Assembly: GCA_008081305.1 (NCBI GenBank) | Contig: VMCP01000259.1 | Coordinates: forward strand, 1 to 5,266 | Source of the DNA: Bacteroidota bacterium | GTDB lineage: Bacteria; Bacteroidota; Bacteroidia; NS11-12g; UBA955 | DNA: 5,266 bases | Reading direction: 5' to 3' | Part shown: one piece after another, positions 1-5,266 of the stretch | Position numbering within the stretch: position 1 is the first letter of the stretch | How the letters are laid out: the number at the start of each line of letters is the position of its first letter | Notes under the pieces: generated by a model | Told to the model about the DNA's origin: nothing | The model's input: the letters and a program-made list of their open reading frames with translations, nothing else | Database searches by the model: none | Translations under genes and position numbers: made by a program

Positions 1-113
1 GATTTTGTTGTGTCAGAAGGTTCGGTTGGTTCTTTTTCACACGAAGGCATAATTGATATAGCGACGAGTAACGATAACAACGCTACAGCCTTCACAAAAC
101 GCGTTTTTCTCAT
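1..113 (-). CDS. Lipoprotein, N-terminal part only (gene runs off the left edge)
   Basis: Thirty-seven codons are visible before the window ends. They encode a classic lipoprotein signal peptide: a basic start (MRKTRFVK), a hydrophobic core (about residues 9-22) and a lipobox IMPSC, with Cys25 as the predicted lipidated residue. The residues after the Cys (EKEPTEPSDTTK) are acidic and Pro/Thr-rich, as in the flexible tethers of Bacteroidota lipoproteins. Acidic residues just after the Cys resemble the surface-export signals described in this phylum, so outer-membrane surface display is possible but inferred. The start at 113 is chosen because it gives a normal basic n-region and lies three bases after a perfect TAnnTTTG element. 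An in-frame ATG at 140 would add nine residues including Asp and Glu; it has an AAGGA nine bases upstream and cannot be fully excluded. The mature protein, and so the function, lies outside the window. The gene is divergent from the M61 peptidase gene. Confidence 0.75.
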   Translation of the reverse strand, partial: MRKTRFVKAVALLSLLVAISIMPSCEKEPTEPSDTTK

Positions 114-116
114 ATC

Positions 117-148
117 CAAAATTAACCAATTTTCATCCATATTTCAGA
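117..148 (-). promoter_or_regulatory. Bacteroidota-type promoter for the lipoprotein gene
   Basis: On the minus strand TAATTTTG (117-124) is a perfect match to the Bacteroidota -7 consensus TAnnTTTG. TCTG (145-148) lies 20 bases upstream, in place for the -33 element (consensus TTTG or TTG), with one mismatch. The -7 element ends three bases before the ATG at 113, so the predicted transcript would start at or next to the start codon and be leaderless. The consensus and spacing are established knowledge; the assignment here rests on motif match and position only. Confidence 0.5.
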
Positions 149-188
149 TTCCTTGACTAAACACCTTCTATAGCTCACAGATTTTATG

Positions 189-196
189 GACTTTTG
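189..196 (+). promoter_or_regulatory. Possible -7 element just upstream of the M61 peptidase start
   Basis: GACTTTTG differs from TAnnTTTG only at its first base and ends four bases before the ATG at 201. That is the same placement seen for the lipoprotein and kmo genes. No clear -33 element lies at the expected distance (only TTCT at 166-169). If real, it makes this transcript nearly leaderless and rules out the ATG at 186, which would lie upstream of the transcription start. This call is weak. Confidence 0.25.
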
Positions 197-200
197 TCGA

Positions 201-2042
201 ATGAATCAGATAAAATTCATTCTAAGTTTCGTCCTTCTTTCCATGATTAGCCACTCAACACAAGCCTTTTCTATCAACTACAAGGTTGATTTACCAAAAC
301 CATCAAATCATTATGCGAAGGTTCAAATGATCTTCAAAGCTGAAAAAGACACCGTTTTTCAAGTTGGTATGCCTGTTTGGACTCCTGGTAGTTATCTGGT
401 AAGAGAATTCTCGAAAAGTGTTGAAAATGTTTCTGCTACCATAAATGGAGAACCTTTGAATGTTAGGAAATCCAGAAAGAATGTTTGGGATATCGAGTCA
501 AAAGGTAAGGGTTTAATTACTATCTCATATTGGGTCTACTGCTTTGAGTTTTCAGCTCGAACCAGCTTCATCAATGAGTCTCAAGCATTGATAAATGGAG
601 CATCATTTTTTATGTACCTAAAAGGAAGCGAACAAGAAAGTGGTAAAGTAGAATTTCATATCCCTCAACAATGGAAAAATCATATTTCCTCCATGAAAGA
701 GGTATCATTTAACCCCTCAACCAATACCGTTGTTTATTCCTTTTATAACTATGATATTCTCGTAGATTCACCTATACAGCTAGGAACATTCGATATTCTT
801 GAATTCGATGTATTGAATGTGCCACATTATGTGGCTTTAGTTGGAACCAACAATGCAAAACACGAAGAGCTTAAAAATGACATGAAAGCGGTTTGTGCTT
901 CTATGGCTAAAATCGTGGGAGAATTCCCCAAAGATGTAAACCCAAACAAATATGTCTTCATTGTGCAACATGTAGAGTCTGGTGGCGGTGGAATTGAACA
1001 TTTAAACAGTACCGTTTTGGTTATGCCGAGGTTCAACTATAGTTCACCAGCTAAGTATCGTTCATTCATGAATTTAGTTGCGCATGAATACTTCCATTTA
1101 TGGAATGTCAAAAGGATTCGCCCAGTGAATTTAGGTCCATTCGATTACGATAACGAGAATTACACGCATTCCCTTTGGGTGGCAGAAGGTATCACCTCTT
1201 ATTACGATGAGCTCGCTATGCGCAGATTGGGTTGGGTTGGTCCTCAAGACTTTCTCAATACGCTTGCTAAGTACATCAATTATCATGAAAATAGACCAGG
1301 GTCAAAACACGCAACACTTCATGAGGTTAGTTTTGATGCTTGGATAAAGGAGTATCGGCCAAATGAAAACACTAAAAACAATGGTTACTCTTATTACACC
1401 AAAGGGTTTATCATAGCTGCCTTGCTAGACGCTCGGATTTGTGAAAAAACAAATGGGAAAAAGTCCTTGGATGATGTTTTCAAAAAGTTATATAATGACT
1501 TTTATGGTGCCGAAAATTTCGGGCCCATTGGCACGGGTTTTACCGATGACGAATTCCTAAAAGTTTGTAATGAAGTAGCAGAATATGATTTTACTGAGGA
1601 TTTCAACAACTGGCTCGATGAAGCCAATACGCCCGATTATCAAACCATCATTGGGTTTAAAGGTGATATATCGGTAAATAACAAATCAACTAACCATTCG
1701 GATTTTGGTGTTAATACAAAAACAACTAACGGTAAAACCATCGTAGATTTTGTGCATAGAGAAGGCACGGGTGAGTCCATAGGGGTAAACGTCAACGACG
1801 AGATTATCGGTATTAATGGATATAGAGTTGAAAACAACATGATTACACTTTATGAGCAACTTGGGAAGCCAGAAAATGTAAATATCCTTATATCGAGGGG
1901 CGGAGAAATAAAGGAATTCTCTGGTAAGTATAAAGCTCTTCCAAAGCAAAACTGGTCCATAGAATTATCTTCCGAGGCACAGAAAGATTCATTTTGGAAG
2001 GAAAATGGTGCTTTACAATATTGGCTAAGATCAGATAATTGA
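201..2042 (+). CDS. Secreted M61-family metallopeptidase (glycyl aminopeptidase-like) with C-terminal PDZ domain
   Basis: This is a zinc peptidase of family M61, whose characterised members are aminopeptidases preferring N-terminal Gly or Ala. With the start at 201 it has 613 residues, normal for the family. Residues 1-22 form a Sec signal peptide, with a likely cut after Thr-Gln-Ala22, so it acts in the periplasm. Residues about 25-200 fit the M61 N-terminal beta domain. The catalytic domain shows GGGGIEH (261-267), which resembles the M1 exopeptidase motif, and the zinc motif HEYFH (His295, Glu296, His299), followed by WNVKRIRP and the third ligand Glu329 in WVAEGITSYY. A PDZ domain (about 500-575) contains VNVNDEIIGINGYRV. 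All catalytic residues are present, so it should be active; the substrate is unknown. An in-frame ATG at 186 adds MDFCR, which puts an Asp and a Cys before the signal peptide and is less likely. No Shine-Dalgarno sequence precedes either start. Its TGA overlaps the ATG of the next gene by one base. Confidence 0.92.
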   Translation: MNQIKFILSFVLLSMISHSTQAFSINYKVDLPKPSNHYAKVQMIFKAEKDTVFQVGMPVWTPGSYLVREFSKSVENVSATINGEPLNVRKSRKNVWDIESKGKGLITISYWVYCFEFSARTSFINESQALINGASFFMYLKGSEQESGKVEFHIPQQWKNHISSMKEVSFNPSTNTVVYSFYNYDILVDSPIQLGTFDILEFDVLNVPHYVALVGTNNAKHEELKNDMKAVCASMAKIVGEFPKDVNPNKYVFIVQHVESGGGGIEHLNSTVLVMPRFNYSSPAKYRSFMNLVAHEYFHLWNVKRIRPVNLGPFDYDNENYTHSLWVAEGITSYYDELAMRRLGWVGPQDFLNTLAKYINYHENRPGSKHATLHEVSFDAWIKEYRPNENTKNNGYSYYTKGFIIAALLDARICEKTNGKKSLDDVFKKLYNDFYGAENFGPIGTGFTDDEFLKVCNEVAEYDFTEDFNNWLDEANTPDYQTIIGFKGDISVNNKSTNHSDFGVNTKTTNGKTIVDFVHREGTGESIGVNVNDEIIGINGYRVENNMITLYEQLGKPENVNILISRGGEIKEFSGKYKALPKQNWSIELSSEAQKDSFWKENGALQYWLRSDN

Positions 2043-3115
2043 TGAAGGTATCTTCGGAAAATCTTTCTAGTTTCATAAGAGAAGTCATGCTCAAAAAAGG
2101 CATGTCTGAAGAACACGCAATTATCTGTGCCCAGGTACTCACGATGGCTGACCTTCGTGGAGTAGATAGTCATGGAGTTGCAAGACTATCAGGGTATTTA
2201 AGGCTTATCGAAAAGGGCAGGATTAATCCCAAACCTACATTCACCTTTGAAGAACGCAAAAAAACCATGCTTAGACTCAACGCAGATCGAAGTATTGGGC
2301 TTGTTTCAGCACATATAGCGATGCAAAAAAGTATCGAGCTAACTGATATTTACGGTTCCTCATGGGTAGGTATCTATAACTCTAATCATTTTGGTATTGC
2401 TGCTGCACATGCTATGATGGCGCTCAAACACGATTTTATCGGGTTTTCTATGTCCAATGCGAGTCCATTAGTCGTGCCATCTGGGGGGAAAGAAAGAATG
2501 CTTGGCACAAACCCCATTTGTGTTGCCGTACCTGCAGAAAACGATGATTCATTTGTTTTAGATATGGCTACGTCCGCAGCCGCTAACGGCAAACTAGAAA
2601 TTGCAAAACGGAATAACAAAGAAATACCCGAGGGATGGGCCATTGATGATTACGGACAAAACACGAAGGATCCTAACGCACTAAAAAACGGAGGCTCACT
2701 ACTACCACTGGGTAGTGATAAAGATCACGGCTATCATAAGGGATATGGCCTTGGTTCTTGGGTAGACATTTTTAGCGGCGTACTTACGGGAGCTTCTTTT
2801 GGACCTTGGGCACCACCTTTTGTTTCCTTTTTAGAACCAAGTAATGACATGCCAGGAGAAGGTCTCGGTCATTTTGTTGGTTGCTGGGATATCGATGGTT
2901 TCTCACCAAAAGGTACCGCCAAAAAACAAGTGAGTATTTGGCTTGAACGATTCCGAAATAGTACACCCATCAACTCCCAAAAGGTAAAAGCTGCAGGTGA
3001 TTTAGAAAAAGCAACTACAGATGAAAGAGTAAAGAATGGCATTCCACTCAATCCGGAAGTTTCCAAAGACATTAAGGAAATTGCCTCTCTATTGAATATA
3101 AAAGACCCTTTTTGA
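2042..3115 (+). CDS. Ldh/AllD-type NAD(P)-dependent 2-hydroxyacid (malate/L-lactate-like) dehydrogenase
   Basis: This 357-residue protein belongs to the Ldh_2 family (COG2055), which includes AllD ureidoglycolate dehydrogenase, YiaK diketogulonate reductase, sulfolactate dehydrogenase and piperideine-2-carboxylate reductase. These cytosolic enzymes interconvert 2-hydroxy (or amino) acids and 2-oxo (or imino) acids using NAD(P). Diagnostic stretches are VDSHGVARL with His44, the catalytic acid/base position in YiaK, and Arg48; SNHFG (114-118); SNASPLVVPSGGKERMLGTNP; DMATSAAANGKLE; IPEGWAIDD; LLPLGSDKD; and HKGYGLGSWVDI. Substrate varies widely in this family, so malate or lactate should not be assumed. 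The region after about residue 245 (WAPPFVSFLEPSNDMPGEG) looks longer than in the Escherichia coli members I recall, which may be a lineage-specific insert. The start is ATG 2042, in the TGATG overlap with the peptidase stop, which suggests translational coupling. A TTG one codon upstream (2039) is not needed. No Shine-Dalgarno sequence is visible. Confidence 0.9.
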   Translation: MKVSSENLSSFIREVMLKKGMSEEHAIICAQVLTMADLRGVDSHGVARLSGYLRLIEKGRINPKPTFTFEERKKTMLRLNADRSIGLVSAHIAMQKSIELTDIYGSSWVGIYNSNHFGIAAAHAMMALKHDFIGFSMSNASPLVVPSGGKERMLGTNPICVAVPAENDDSFVLDMATSAAANGKLEIAKRNNKEIPEGWAIDDYGQNTKDPNALKNGGSLLPLGSDKDHGYHKGYGLGSWVDIFSGVLTGASFGPWAPPFVSFLEPSNDMPGEGLGHFVGCWDIDGFSPKGTAKKQVSIWLERFRNSTPINSQKVKAAGDLEKATTDERVKNGIPLNPEVSKDIKEIASLLNIKDPF

Positions 3116-3117
3116 TT

Positions 3118-3330
3118 ATGGAAAAACAACAAAAAATGAAGCTTATCGTGGCCTTGACGTTCTTTCTTGTCATTACAGGATTAGCCGTTTGGGCATATAT
3201 CACAATTCTTTTACCCAATAAGGAGTACCACCAAAAAACAGGAAAAAAATATACTCAAAAGCTGGAATACAAGACCGACTATAACCCCGATTATATTGAT
3301 TCGGTATTAGAATCTAAAAAGAGTCACTAA
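3118..3330 (+). CDS. Small single-pass membrane protein of unknown function (70 aa)
   Basis: I do not recognise a family. The protein begins with a basic segment (MEKQQKMK), has one long hydrophobic helix (about residues 9-31, LIVALTFFLVITGLAVWAYI and following residues) and ends in a hydrophilic tail rich in Lys, Tyr and Asp (PNKEYHQKTGKKYTQKLEYK, then DYNPDYIDSVLESKKSH). The helix is probably an uncleaved anchor: no signal-peptidase site or lipobox Cys is visible. With Lys-rich residues on both flanks, its orientation is unclear. ATG 3118 lies two bases after the dehydrogenase stop, so it probably depends on the same transcript and on ribosome reinitiation. A TTG at 3112 in the same frame is a less likely start. 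The tight spacing, intact frame and sensible membrane topology support a real gene. Its 3' end overlaps the predicted kmo terminator. Confidence 0.7.
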   Translation: MEKQQKMKLIVALTFFLVITGLAVWAYITILLPNKEYHQKTGKKYTQKLEYKTDYNPDYIDSVLESKKSH

Positions 3331-3339
3331 ATGACCCTC
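3316..3339 (-). terminator. Weak intrinsic terminator for kmo, embedded in the end of the small membrane-protein gene
   Basis: Read on the minus strand, starting inside the kmo stop codon, GAGGGTCA-TTTAG-TGACTC can fold into a short hairpin: a four-base-pair GTCA/TGAC stem, then a two-base GG bulge and a GA/TC extension. TTTTT follows directly (3316-3320). The stem is short and bulged, so termination would be modest. On the plus strand the hairpin is preceded by AAAAA but no T tract follows, so it would not terminate the three-gene cluster well. Assigned by inspection only. Confidence 0.35.
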
Positions 3340-4672
3340 AGTTAAACCATTCGTTTAGGAGTGGCCTTATTTTGTTTTCCTGATCAATCTGGTTTTCTAA
3401 TCCGTTTTCAATAAGAAGATTTAGGAATTGTTGATTTTTTTCACCCGCCATCAAGGCCTCTTTGTAATCATCATTGGTAAATGTCACCCTCTCGTATTGC
3501 GACTTATATTCACCTGGGTAATGATCGATCAATTGCTTTTCTAGACCTTTTCTTCTTAAAAACTCCTCATCCCCCACTAAATCACGCATTTCCACGAAGT
3601 TTTGGATAGCCAAATCAGCGATAGCATCTGCATTGGGCTTTCGTCTTTTTTGATACACGTCCAATATTCTATCCCAATCTGCACCATATTCTTCTATGCA
3701 CTGATCTAATACAACGCAATCCTCAAACGAGCAATTCATGCCTTGTCCGTAGAATGGAACCAAAGCGTGTGCAGCATCTCCAACCAAGGCTGATTTATTT
3801 TTTACCCATGGATACGTTCTAGTTGTCACTAAATGTGCTATGGGGTTATTTTTGAAATCCTCCAATAGGTTTGGCATCATGGGAATAGCGTCCTTAAAAT
3901 AGGTTTCAAAGAAATTCATGATTTCTTCGTCCGTATTCAGATGTTCGAAACTCACTTCGCCTTCGTAAGGTAGAAACAAGGTACACGTGTAGTTACCACC
4001 TGGATTAGGAAGTGCAATCATCATGAATGAAGATCTTGGCCAAATATGCAGCGCTTGCTCTTCCATTTGGAAAGACCCATCGGCATTGGGAACAATTTCT
4101 AATTCTTTATATCCGTGAGACTCATAAGTCTGGCTGAAGTCATGTCTTGGGTTTCTAATCATAGCATCACGAACTGCTGAGAAAGCACCATCTGTAGCTA
4201 AGAACACATCTCCCTCAACTTTTATGTGTTGGTCTTCCCTATTTTGAAAAGTGGCCACATTATTGTCTAAATCCATATGTGTACACCTGTGATTGAAATA
4301 CATGTGGATGTTTGGATATTCATCTGCTAGTTGTAGTAGCTTAATGTTTAACTCTCCGCGTGAAACAGAATTAATGGCCTGATCATCCCTTCCGTAAGGT
4401 TGAAATTTGAGCTCCCCTTCAATAGAATGCATCATACGTCCATACATAGGAATACCGATTTTCAAAATATCATCGGCAAGGCCCACCTTCGCTAGTGCGT
4501 TTAACCCTCGAGTAGACAACGAAAGATTGATACTTCTCCCACCTTGATAATCACCTTTTCTCATGTCATCTCTTCTCTCGTAGAGATGTACATCATACCC
4601 TCTTTTTGCGAGGTATATTGACATTAAACTCCCTGATAATCCACCTCCAACAAGTACCAATTTTTCAGCCAT
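3338..4672 (-). CDS. kmo: Kynurenine 3-monooxygenase (FAD-dependent)
   Basis: Kmo hydroxylates L-kynurenine to 3-hydroxykynurenine with FAD, NADPH and O2, in tryptophan breakdown and the eukaryotic-type route to quinolinate and NAD. The 444-residue protein matches bacterial Kmo in length. The FAD-binding Rossmann motif is at the extreme N-terminus (Gly9, Gly11, Gly14 in VGGGLSGS; Glu32 for the ribose). GGRSINLSLSTRG (44-56) is a Kmo signature. Arg79 (GRMMH) and Tyr93 (QPYG), 14 residues apart, match the substrate-binding Arg84/Tyr98 of the Pseudomonas fluorescens enzyme. The second FAD motif is GDAAHALVPFYGQGMNC (298-314). Where I recall His320 in the Pseudomonas enzyme, this protein has Tyr308. 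It is probably soluble, as no C-terminal membrane anchor is evident. The start at 4672 is chosen because the Rossmann strand begins at residue 4; a longer in-frame reading to 4753 adds 27 unlikely residues antisense to the deacetylase start. No other kynurenine-pathway gene is visible nearby. Confidence 0.93.
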   Translation of the reverse strand: MAEKLVLVGGGLSGSLMSIYLAKRGYDVHLYERRDDMRKGDYQGGRSINLSLSTRGLNALAKVGLADDILKIGIPMYGRMMHSIEGELKFQPYGRDDQAINSVSRGELNIKLLQLADEYPNIHMYFNHRCTHMDLDNNVATFQNREDQHIKVEGDVFLATDGAFSAVRDAMIRNPRHDFSQTYESHGYKELEIVPNADGSFQMEEQALHIWPRSSFMMIALPNPGGNYTCTLFLPYEGEVSFEHLNTDEEIMNFFETYFKDAIPMMPNLLEDFKNNPIAHLVTTRTYPWVKNKSALVGDAAHALVPFYGQGMNCSFEDCVVLDQCIEEYGADWDRILDVYQKRRKPNADAIADLAIQNFVEMRDLVGDEEFLRRKGLEKQLIDHYPGEYKSQYERVTFTNDDYKEALMAGEKNQQFLNLLIENGLENQIDQENKIRPLLNEWFN

Positions 4673-4677
4673 GAATA

Positions 4678-4685
4678 CAAAGTTA
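4678..4685 (-). promoter_or_regulatory. kmo: Bacteroidota-type -7 promoter element directly upstream of kmo
   Basis: On the minus strand TAACTTTG is a perfect match to TAnnTTTG and is followed by only five bases (TATTC) before the kmo ATG at 4672. Transcription would start at or within a few bases of the ATG, giving a leaderless or nearly leaderless mRNA. The -33 region is weak: ATGG lies 21 bases upstream rather than TTTG. The lack of any Shine-Dalgarno sequence agrees with this arrangement. Confidence 0.5.
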
Positions 4686-4707
4686 TGGTTTCCAAGAAAT
4701 TTAACGC

Positions 4708-4715
4708 CATTTTTG
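4708..4715 (+). promoter_or_regulatory. Possible -7 element for the polysaccharide deacetylase gene
   Basis: CATTTTTG differs from TAnnTTTG only at the first base and lies 19 bases before the ATG at 4735. This would leave a leader of about 12-15 bases, enough to hold the GAGGA at 4722-4726. No clear -33 element is present. The call is weak in AT-rich sequence. It lies within the 62-bp gap shared with the divergent kmo promoter. Confidence 0.2.
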
Positions 4716-4721
4716 CTGTGT

Positions 4722-4726
4722 GAGGA
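4722..4726 (+). promoter_or_regulatory. Shine-Dalgarno-like site of the deacetylase gene
   Basis: GAGGA lies eight bases upstream of the ATG at 4735, which is good spacing for a ribosome binding site. It is the clearest such site at a preferred start in the window, since the other preferred starts lack one. It supports ATG 4735 as the start. Confidence 0.4.
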
Positions 4727-4734
4727 TCTATAAG

Positions 4735-5266
4735 ATGCCTTCCTGGCTGCCAAAGTTATTCAAGAATTACACTTGGAAAATCAAAACAACAGAGCCCATA
4801 ATATATCTAACATTTGATGACGGGCCCGATCCAAAACCCACCCGATTTGTATTGGATACACTACTTCAATATCATGCCAAAGCCACGTTCTTCTGCGTAG
4901 GTGAGAACATACAGAAACATAGAAAAATAGTACAGGAGATCATAAATCAGGGCCATGTACTAGCTAATCATACCATGAATCATCTAAAAGGTTGGCAAAC
5001 ATCGCATGATGACTATGTTAAAAACACGAATAAATGCCAAGAAACCCTAGAGGAATATTCAACGTCTTCTTTATTTAGACCCCCTTATGGACGCATTACT
5101 AAACGTCAAACCAAATCATTGAAAGAAGCAGGGTATGAAATTATCATGTGGGATTTAATCAGTTACGATTATGACGACAAAATCGATATCAACCAAGCAC
5201 TCAAACAATTAATCAGGAATTCAAAACCTGGGAGCATCGTGGTTTTTCACGACAGTTCTAAAGCAT
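4735..5266 (+). CDS. Polysaccharide deacetylase (CE4/NodB-like), 3' end cut off by the window
   Basis: The first 177 codons are open to the right edge. CE4 enzymes are metal-dependent hydrolases that remove N- or O-acetyl groups from chitin-type sugars, peptidoglycan or xylan. The usual NodB motifs are visible: TFDDGPD (26-32) with catalytic-base Asp28 and metal-ligand Asp29; the ligand pair His79 and His83 in NHTMNH; FRPPYGR (114-120) with Arg115; WDLISYDYD (139-147); and VVFHDSSKA (169-177) with the catalytic His172. All expected catalytic residues are therefore present. Only roughly 30 residues should be missing if it has the length of about 205-210 residues usual for compact members. There is no signal peptide or membrane segment before the domain, so as read the protein is cytosolic, which is odd for a cell-wall enzyme. 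The substrate cannot be told from sequence. It is divergent from kmo, with start codons 62 bp apart. Confidence 0.88.
   Translation, partial: MPSWLPKLFKNYTWKIKTTEPIIYLTFDDGPDPKPTRFVLDTLLQYHAKATFFCVGENIQKHRKIVQEIINQGHVLANHTMNHLKGWQTSHDDYVKNTNKCQETLEEYSTSSLFRPPYGRITKRQTKSLKEAGYEIIMWDLISYDYDDKIDINQALKQLIRNSKPGSIVVFHDSSKA

Noticed and set aside
153..174. Sigma-70-like pair TTGACT and TATAGC upstream of the peptidase
   Set aside because: The spacer is only 10 bases, not 16-18, and the primary sigma factor of this phylum uses a different consensus.
186..200. ATG at 186 as the M61 peptidase start
   Set aside because: It adds MDFCR, with an Asp before the signal peptide, and would lie upstream of the predicted transcription start. 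Not fully excluded.
827..1036. Minus-strand open frame opposite the peptidase catalytic domain
   Set aside because: It is antisense to the conserved GGGGIEH region, and its composition reflects the complementary codons of the real gene.
2039..2041. TTG start for the dehydrogenase
   Set aside because: An ATG follows directly and overlaps the upstream stop by one base, which is the usual coupled arrangement.
1640..2173. Several overlapping minus-strand open frames over the PDZ region and dehydrogenase start
   Set aside because: They are antisense to well-supported genes, lack recognisable domains and have no promoter or ribosome site; typical shadow frames.
3112..3117. TTG start for the small membrane protein
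   Set aside because: ATG 3118 is two codons downstream, gives a normal basic N-terminus and sits two bases after the previous stop.
4673..4753. N-terminal extension of kmo by 27 residues using an ATG at 4753
   Set aside because: The extension lies before the Rossmann strand, has no family resemblance, spans the TAACTTTG element, and runs antisense over the deacetylase ribosome site and first codons.
1..5266. tRNA or rRNA genes, CRISPR repeats, insertion sequences, phage or defence genes
   Set aside because: None seen by reading both strands: genes fill nearly all the sequence, gaps are 87 bp or less, and no repeated units or inverted terminal repeats were noticed.

Overview
The window looks like an ordinary chromosomal segment from a member of the Bacteroidota. 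The evidence is a moderately AT-rich composition, a lipoprotein signal ending in a bare Ser-Cys lipobox, almost no Shine-Dalgarno sequences, and several start codons directly preceded by copies of the Bacteroidota -7 promoter element TAnnTTTG. The order or family cannot be fixed from this sequence. I see no tRNA, rRNA, CRISPR array, insertion sequence, phage gene or long repeat. The two non-coding gaps larger than a few bases (87 and 62 bp) both separate divergent genes.

Layout from left to right: (1) The 5' end of a lipoprotein gene on the minus strand (113 to beyond the left edge). (2) An 87-bp divergent gap. (3) A plus-strand cluster of three tightly packed genes: a secreted M61-family metallopeptidase with a C-terminal PDZ domain (201-2042), an Ldh/AllD-type NAD(P)-dependent 2-hydroxyacid dehydrogenase (2042-3115; one-base stop/start overlap) and a 70-residue single-pass membrane protein of unknown function (3118-3330; 2-bp gap). 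(4) A minus-strand kynurenine 3-monooxygenase gene, kmo (3338-4672), which converges on the cluster with 7 bp between stop codons. (5) A 62-bp divergent gap. (6) The first 177 codons of a polysaccharide deacetylase (CE4) gene on the plus strand (4735 to beyond the right edge).

Functionally, the three-gene cluster is probably co-transcribed from the spacing, but its members do not form a recognisable pathway: one is periplasmic proteolysis, one is cytosolic hydroxy/oxo-acid redox chemistry, and one is an unknown membrane protein. Kmo hydroxylates kynurenine in tryptophan breakdown or de novo NAD synthesis. No other kynurenine-pathway gene is in the window.

The most interesting pattern is regulatory. 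Two genes (the lipoprotein and kmo) have a perfect TAnnTTTG 3-5 bases before the start codon, and the M61 gene has a one-mismatch copy 4 bases before its preferred start. Because transcription in this phylum starts a few bases after this element, these mRNAs would be leaderless or nearly so. The motif also favours the downstream start codon in all three genes. I found no convincing new multi-gene system here.
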